NCBI GenBank assembly: GCA_934621705.1
Contig: CAKTUP010000128.1
Location: 1 to 5,468 of the forward strand
Source of the DNA: an uncultured Petrimonas sp.
Lineage (GTDB): Bacteria > Bacteroidota > Bacteroidia > Bacteroidales > Dysgonomonadaceae
Reading direction: 5' to 3'
Length of the DNA: 5,468 nt
Below the pieces are notes generated by a model. That model was not told where the DNA came from. It was given only the letters and a program-made list of their open reading frames with translations, and made no database searches. Numbering within the stretch: position 1 is the stretch's first letter; every line of letters begins with the position of its first letter. Positions 1-5,468 of the stretch are shown piece after piece. The position numbers were made by a program, and so were the translations under genes.

Positions 1-630
1 CCCGAAATGCAGAACGTGGCCGCCATTTGTGTCTTTCCCAACTTCGCCAAAACCGTGAAAGAAGCGCTTACGGTTGATGTGAAAATCGCGTGCGTGTCGG
101 CGGGATTTCCGGCATCGCAAACGTTTACCGAAGTAAAAATCGCCGAAACGGCACTTGCCGTGGCCGACGGAGCCGACGAGATAGACGTAGTGCTCAACCT
201 GGGATTGTTTCTGGATAAAGAATACCAGGAATTGTGCGAAGAGCTGGCCGAAATTAAAGACGTATGTCGTGAAGCAACGCTGAAGGTTATTCTCGAAACC
301 GGAGCGTTGAAAACCGCTGCGAATATTCACAAAGCATCCGTGCTCTCGCTATATTCCGGGGCCGATTTCCTGAAAACCTCCACCGGAAAAGTGTACGAGG
401 GCGCAACGCCCGAAGCGGCATACGTGATGTGCAGCGTCATAAAATCGTATTACGGAAAAACCGGAAATAAAGCCGGATTTAAAGTTTCGGGCGGCGTGGC
501 TTCGGTGGAAGATGCGGTGAAATATTACACCATCGTAAAAGAAATATTGGGCAACGAGTGGCTCTCCCCCACCCTATTTCGCGTGGGTGCAAGCCGACTG
601 GCGGATGCGTTGCTGGAAGCGATAAAATAA
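1..630 (+). CDS. deoC: Deoxyribose-phosphate aldolase (DERA), 3' part, start outside window
   Basis: Class I aldolase that splits 2-deoxyribose-5-phosphate into glyceraldehyde-3-phosphate and acetaldehyde in cytoplasmic deoxynucleoside catabolism. The frame is open from base 1 (P-E-M-Q...), so the ATG at 7 is probably internal and the gene is cut by the window edge. By comparison with the roughly 259-residue E. coli enzyme, at least about 40 N-terminal residues are missing. Visible hallmarks are EIDVVLN, with the catalytic Asp at 184-186 (E. coli Asp102); GADFLKTSTGK, with the Schiff-base Lys at 373-375 (Lys167); and GFKVSGGV, with the second active-site Lys at 481-483 (Lys201). The spacing between these residues fits the family. 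The C-terminus FRVGASRLADALL is also typical. It ends 12 bases before dinD on the same strand, so co-transcription is likely. From memory, deoC in Bacteroidales often closes a uvrC-dtd-pyrophosphohydrolase cluster, but that part is not in this window. Confidence 0.96.
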   Translation, partial: PEMQNVAAICVFPNFAKTVKEALTVDVKIACVSAGFPASQTFTEVKIAETALAVADGADEIDVVLNLGLFLDKEYQELCEELAEIKDVCREATLKVILETGALKTAANIHKASVLSLYSGADFLKTSTGKVYEGATPEAAYVMCSVIKSYYGKTGNKAGFKVSGGVASVEDAVKYYTIVKEILGNEWLSPTLFRVGASRLADALLEAIK

Positions 631-642
631 ATCAACTGTTGT

Positions 643-1464
643 ATGAAAACATCCGAAATAAAACTCTTATTCGAACAATTTGAGCAAGCGGCACTCGAAG
701 TTGGGGGCGTTGAATGCTGGAGCGCTCGCGATTTGCAGCATTTGCTCGGTTACAGCAGGTGGGAAAACTTTGAGAATGTAATCTCTAAAGCCAAAGATGC
801 TTGTGAAAATGCGGGACAGAAAATATCCGACCATTTTCCTGACGTCACGAAGATGGTCGAGATAGGATCAGGGGCTGAAAAAGAGATAGATGACATCATC
901 TTAACTCGTTACGCCTGCTACCTGATTGCACAAAATGGCGACAGTAGAAAAGAACAAATCGCTTTCGCGCAGAATTATTTTGCCGTGCAAACCCGCCGCG
1001 CCGAACTGGTAGAAAAACGGCTGTTGGAATCCGAACGGGTAAAAACCCGTGCAAAATTACAAGAAACGGAGAAAAAATTATCGGGAATTTTATACGAAAG
1101 AGGTATTGATGACAAAGGGTTTGCCATCATCCGATCCAAAGGCGACCAAGCACTGTTTCGCCTAAGTACAGCAGTATTGAAACGAAAGCTGGGCTCACCC
1201 GAAAAACGCCCTGTTGCCGATTTTCTACCCACCATCAGCATAAAAGCGAAAGACTTTGCCGCCGAAATGACAAGTGTCAATGTGCAAGCAAAGGATTTGC
1301 ACGGCGTTTCGCCTATCGAAAAAGAGCACATTGACAATAACGTTGCCGTGCGCGAAATGCTGCTGAAACGCGGTATCGTTCCCGAAAATCTGCCCGCTGC
1401 CGAAGACGTGAAAAAAGTGGAGCGACGGCTGAAAAGCGAAGAGAAGAAAACGCTCAAAAAGTAA
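643..1464 (+). CDS. dinD: DNA damage-inducible protein D homologue
   Basis: 273 residues, almost exactly the length of E. coli DinD (274). Shared family motifs, from memory of the E. coli protein, include CWSARDLQHLLGYSRWENF (residues about 25-43; E. coli QWSARQLGKLLGYS), KAKDACENAG (about 50-59), DHFPDVTKMVEIGSGA (about 63-78), LTRYACYLIAQNGD (about 87-100) and YFAVQTRRAEL (about 112-122). The N-terminal half is a Bro-N-like fold. The centre (about 123-147) is charged and probably coiled-coil, and the C-terminus is Lys/Glu-rich. In E. coli, dinD is LexA-controlled and DinD promotes RecA filament disassembly; that role here is inference. The ATG lies 12 bases after the deoC stop, with no Shine-Dalgarno sequence and no room for its own promoter, so it is probably expressed from the deoC transcript or from a promoter inside deoC. 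No LexA site is recognisable. Its TAA directly abuts the stop codon of the convergent regulator. The gene is intact. Confidence 0.93.
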   Translation: MKTSEIKLLFEQFEQAALEVGGVECWSARDLQHLLGYSRWENFENVISKAKDACENAGQKISDHFPDVTKMVEIGSGAEKEIDDIILTRYACYLIAQNGDSRKEQIAFAQNYFAVQTRRAELVEKRLLESERVKTRAKLQETEKKLSGILYERGIDDKGFAIIRSKGDQALFRLSTAVLKRKLGSPEKRPVADFLPTISIKAKDFAAEMTSVNVQAKDLHGVSPIEKEHIDNNVAVREMLLKRGIVPENLPAAEDVKKVERRLKSEEKKTLKK

Positions 1465-1797
1465 TCACCCCTCCCCCACCAACCGCTCCATCTCTTCGTA
1501 CGACATATTGCCGAGTTTATCCAACAAACGGTCGATATTTTTCCGGGGAGCAATCGCGTGAATGGGGTGCGCGGCATCCGCCGAAAAGGTTTTATCGGGA
1601 GTCCACTCCAACAAATCGTTGGGTGTGCAGCGCAGGGCAAGGCAAATCTTTTCGATATGCTCAAGCCGGAGCGAAGTCATTTCGCCCTTCAGCAGTTTCG
1701 CGGCCGAGATGTGGTTGATGCCCAAATCTATCAGGAACCGCCGCGGATTGCCCACTCCGCGCACTTTAAAAAACGGATGGAGATTAAATTTCAGCAT
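1465..1797 (-). CDS. Cro/C1-type helix-turn-helix transcriptional regulator
   Basis: 110-residue protein with an XRE-like DNA-binding domain at about residues 18-66. The helix-turn-helix core reads FLIDLGINHISAAKLLKGE, followed by the helix LEHIEKICLALRCTPNDLLEW. The TPNDLLEW ending is typical of a small Cro/C1 family widespread in Bacteroidota (HTH_26-like). The C-terminal 45 residues (ADAAHPIHAIAPRKNIDRLL...) form a short helical tail with no enzymatic or ligand-binding domain that I recognise. It starts at the ATG complementary to 1795-1797 and ends in TGA complementary to 1465-1467, touching the dinD TAA. It has its own good promoter upstream and is divergent from the beta-galactosidase gene. 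It is therefore the best local candidate to bind the repeated sites in the spacer, regulating itself and perhaps lacZ; this is inference. It could instead be an unrelated orphan regulator or the antitoxin-like half of a lost pair. Confidence 0.9.
   Translation of the reverse strand: MLKFNLHPFFKVRGVGNPRRFLIDLGINHISAAKLLKGEMTSLRLEHIEKICLALRCTPNDLLEWTPDKTFSADAAHPIHAIAPRKNIDRLLDKLGNMSYEEMERLVGEG
1468..1484 (-). other. G-rich tract at the 3' end of the regulator gene (possible two-tetrad quadruplex)
   Basis: Read on the minus strand, this is GG-TT-GG-T-GGGGG-A-GGGG immediately before the regulator's TGA, encoding its last residues. Four runs of at least two G with short loops could form a weak RNA or DNA quadruplex. 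It lies at the convergent junction with dinD, where there is no intergenic room for a conventional terminator. The G runs may simply reflect the Val-Gly-Glu-Gly codons. Confidence 0.3.
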
Positions 1798-1834
1798 AAT
1801 AAGTTTGTTTTTGATGTCAGAAATTACAAATATA

Positions 1835-5460
<3,626 letters not shown>

Positions 5461-5468
5461 CCGGGTGG

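Noticed and set aside
1435..1454. Hairpin AGCG/CGCT followed by T's on the minus strand as the regulator's terminator
   Set aside because: The stem is only 4 bp with a 12-base loop and the T run is short, so it is too weak to call.
975..1664. 229-codon open frame on the minus strand across dinD and the regulator
   Set aside because: It overlaps two recognisable genes, has a Ser/Arg/Phe-rich composition typical of a shadow frame, and matches no family I know.
1800..1807. TAAGTTTG on the plus strand as a -7 box for lacZ
   Set aside because: It matches TAnnTTTG, but there is no TTG at the expected distance upstream (the bases are TGG at 1778-1780). It would also give a leader of about 250 bases starting beside the regulator's first codon. 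Possible, but unsupported.

Overview
The window most likely comes from a member of the Bacteroidota, probably of the order Bacteroidales. Four things suggest this: moderately low GC in the genes; very AT-rich spacers with no Shine-Dalgarno sequence before the starts; a textbook Bacteroidetes-type promoter (TTG-N19-TATATTTG) ahead of the small regulator; and a secreted GH2 beta-galactosidase of the large LacZ type common in this phylum. I cannot name the genus.

Layout. Positions 1-630 hold the 3' part of deoC (deoxyribose-phosphate aldolase), whose start lies outside the window. Twelve bases later, on the same strand, is dinD (643-1464), a DNA-damage-inducible protein D homologue. A small Cro/C1-type helix-turn-helix regulator (1465-1797) lies on the minus strand. 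It converges on dinD so tightly that the two stop codons touch with no base between them. A 270-base AT-rich spacer (1798-2067) follows, and then a complete gene for an exported GH2 beta-galactosidase (2068-5460) with all its key active-site residues.

How the parts may work together. deoC and dinD look co-directional and probably co-transcribed. deoC breaks down deoxyribose phosphate, and dinD is tied to the SOS response in E. coli. The regulator and the beta-galactosidase are divergent and share one spacer, so control of both genes must be encoded there. No susC/susD-like gene, transposase, tRNA, rRNA or CRISPR array is visible.

The most unusual item is that spacer. From about 1835 to 2044 it can be read as ten consecutive, degenerate 21-bp units in perfect register. 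Each has a core like ATATAG.G.ATTT, with A in one column in 10 of 10 units and T in two others in 9 of 10. Twenty-one bp is two helical turns, so the sites would all face the same side of the DNA. The units are weakly palindromic, and the regulator's own promoter sits at one end. I infer a multi-site operator or a bent-DNA regulatory array; no binding protein is known from this sequence.
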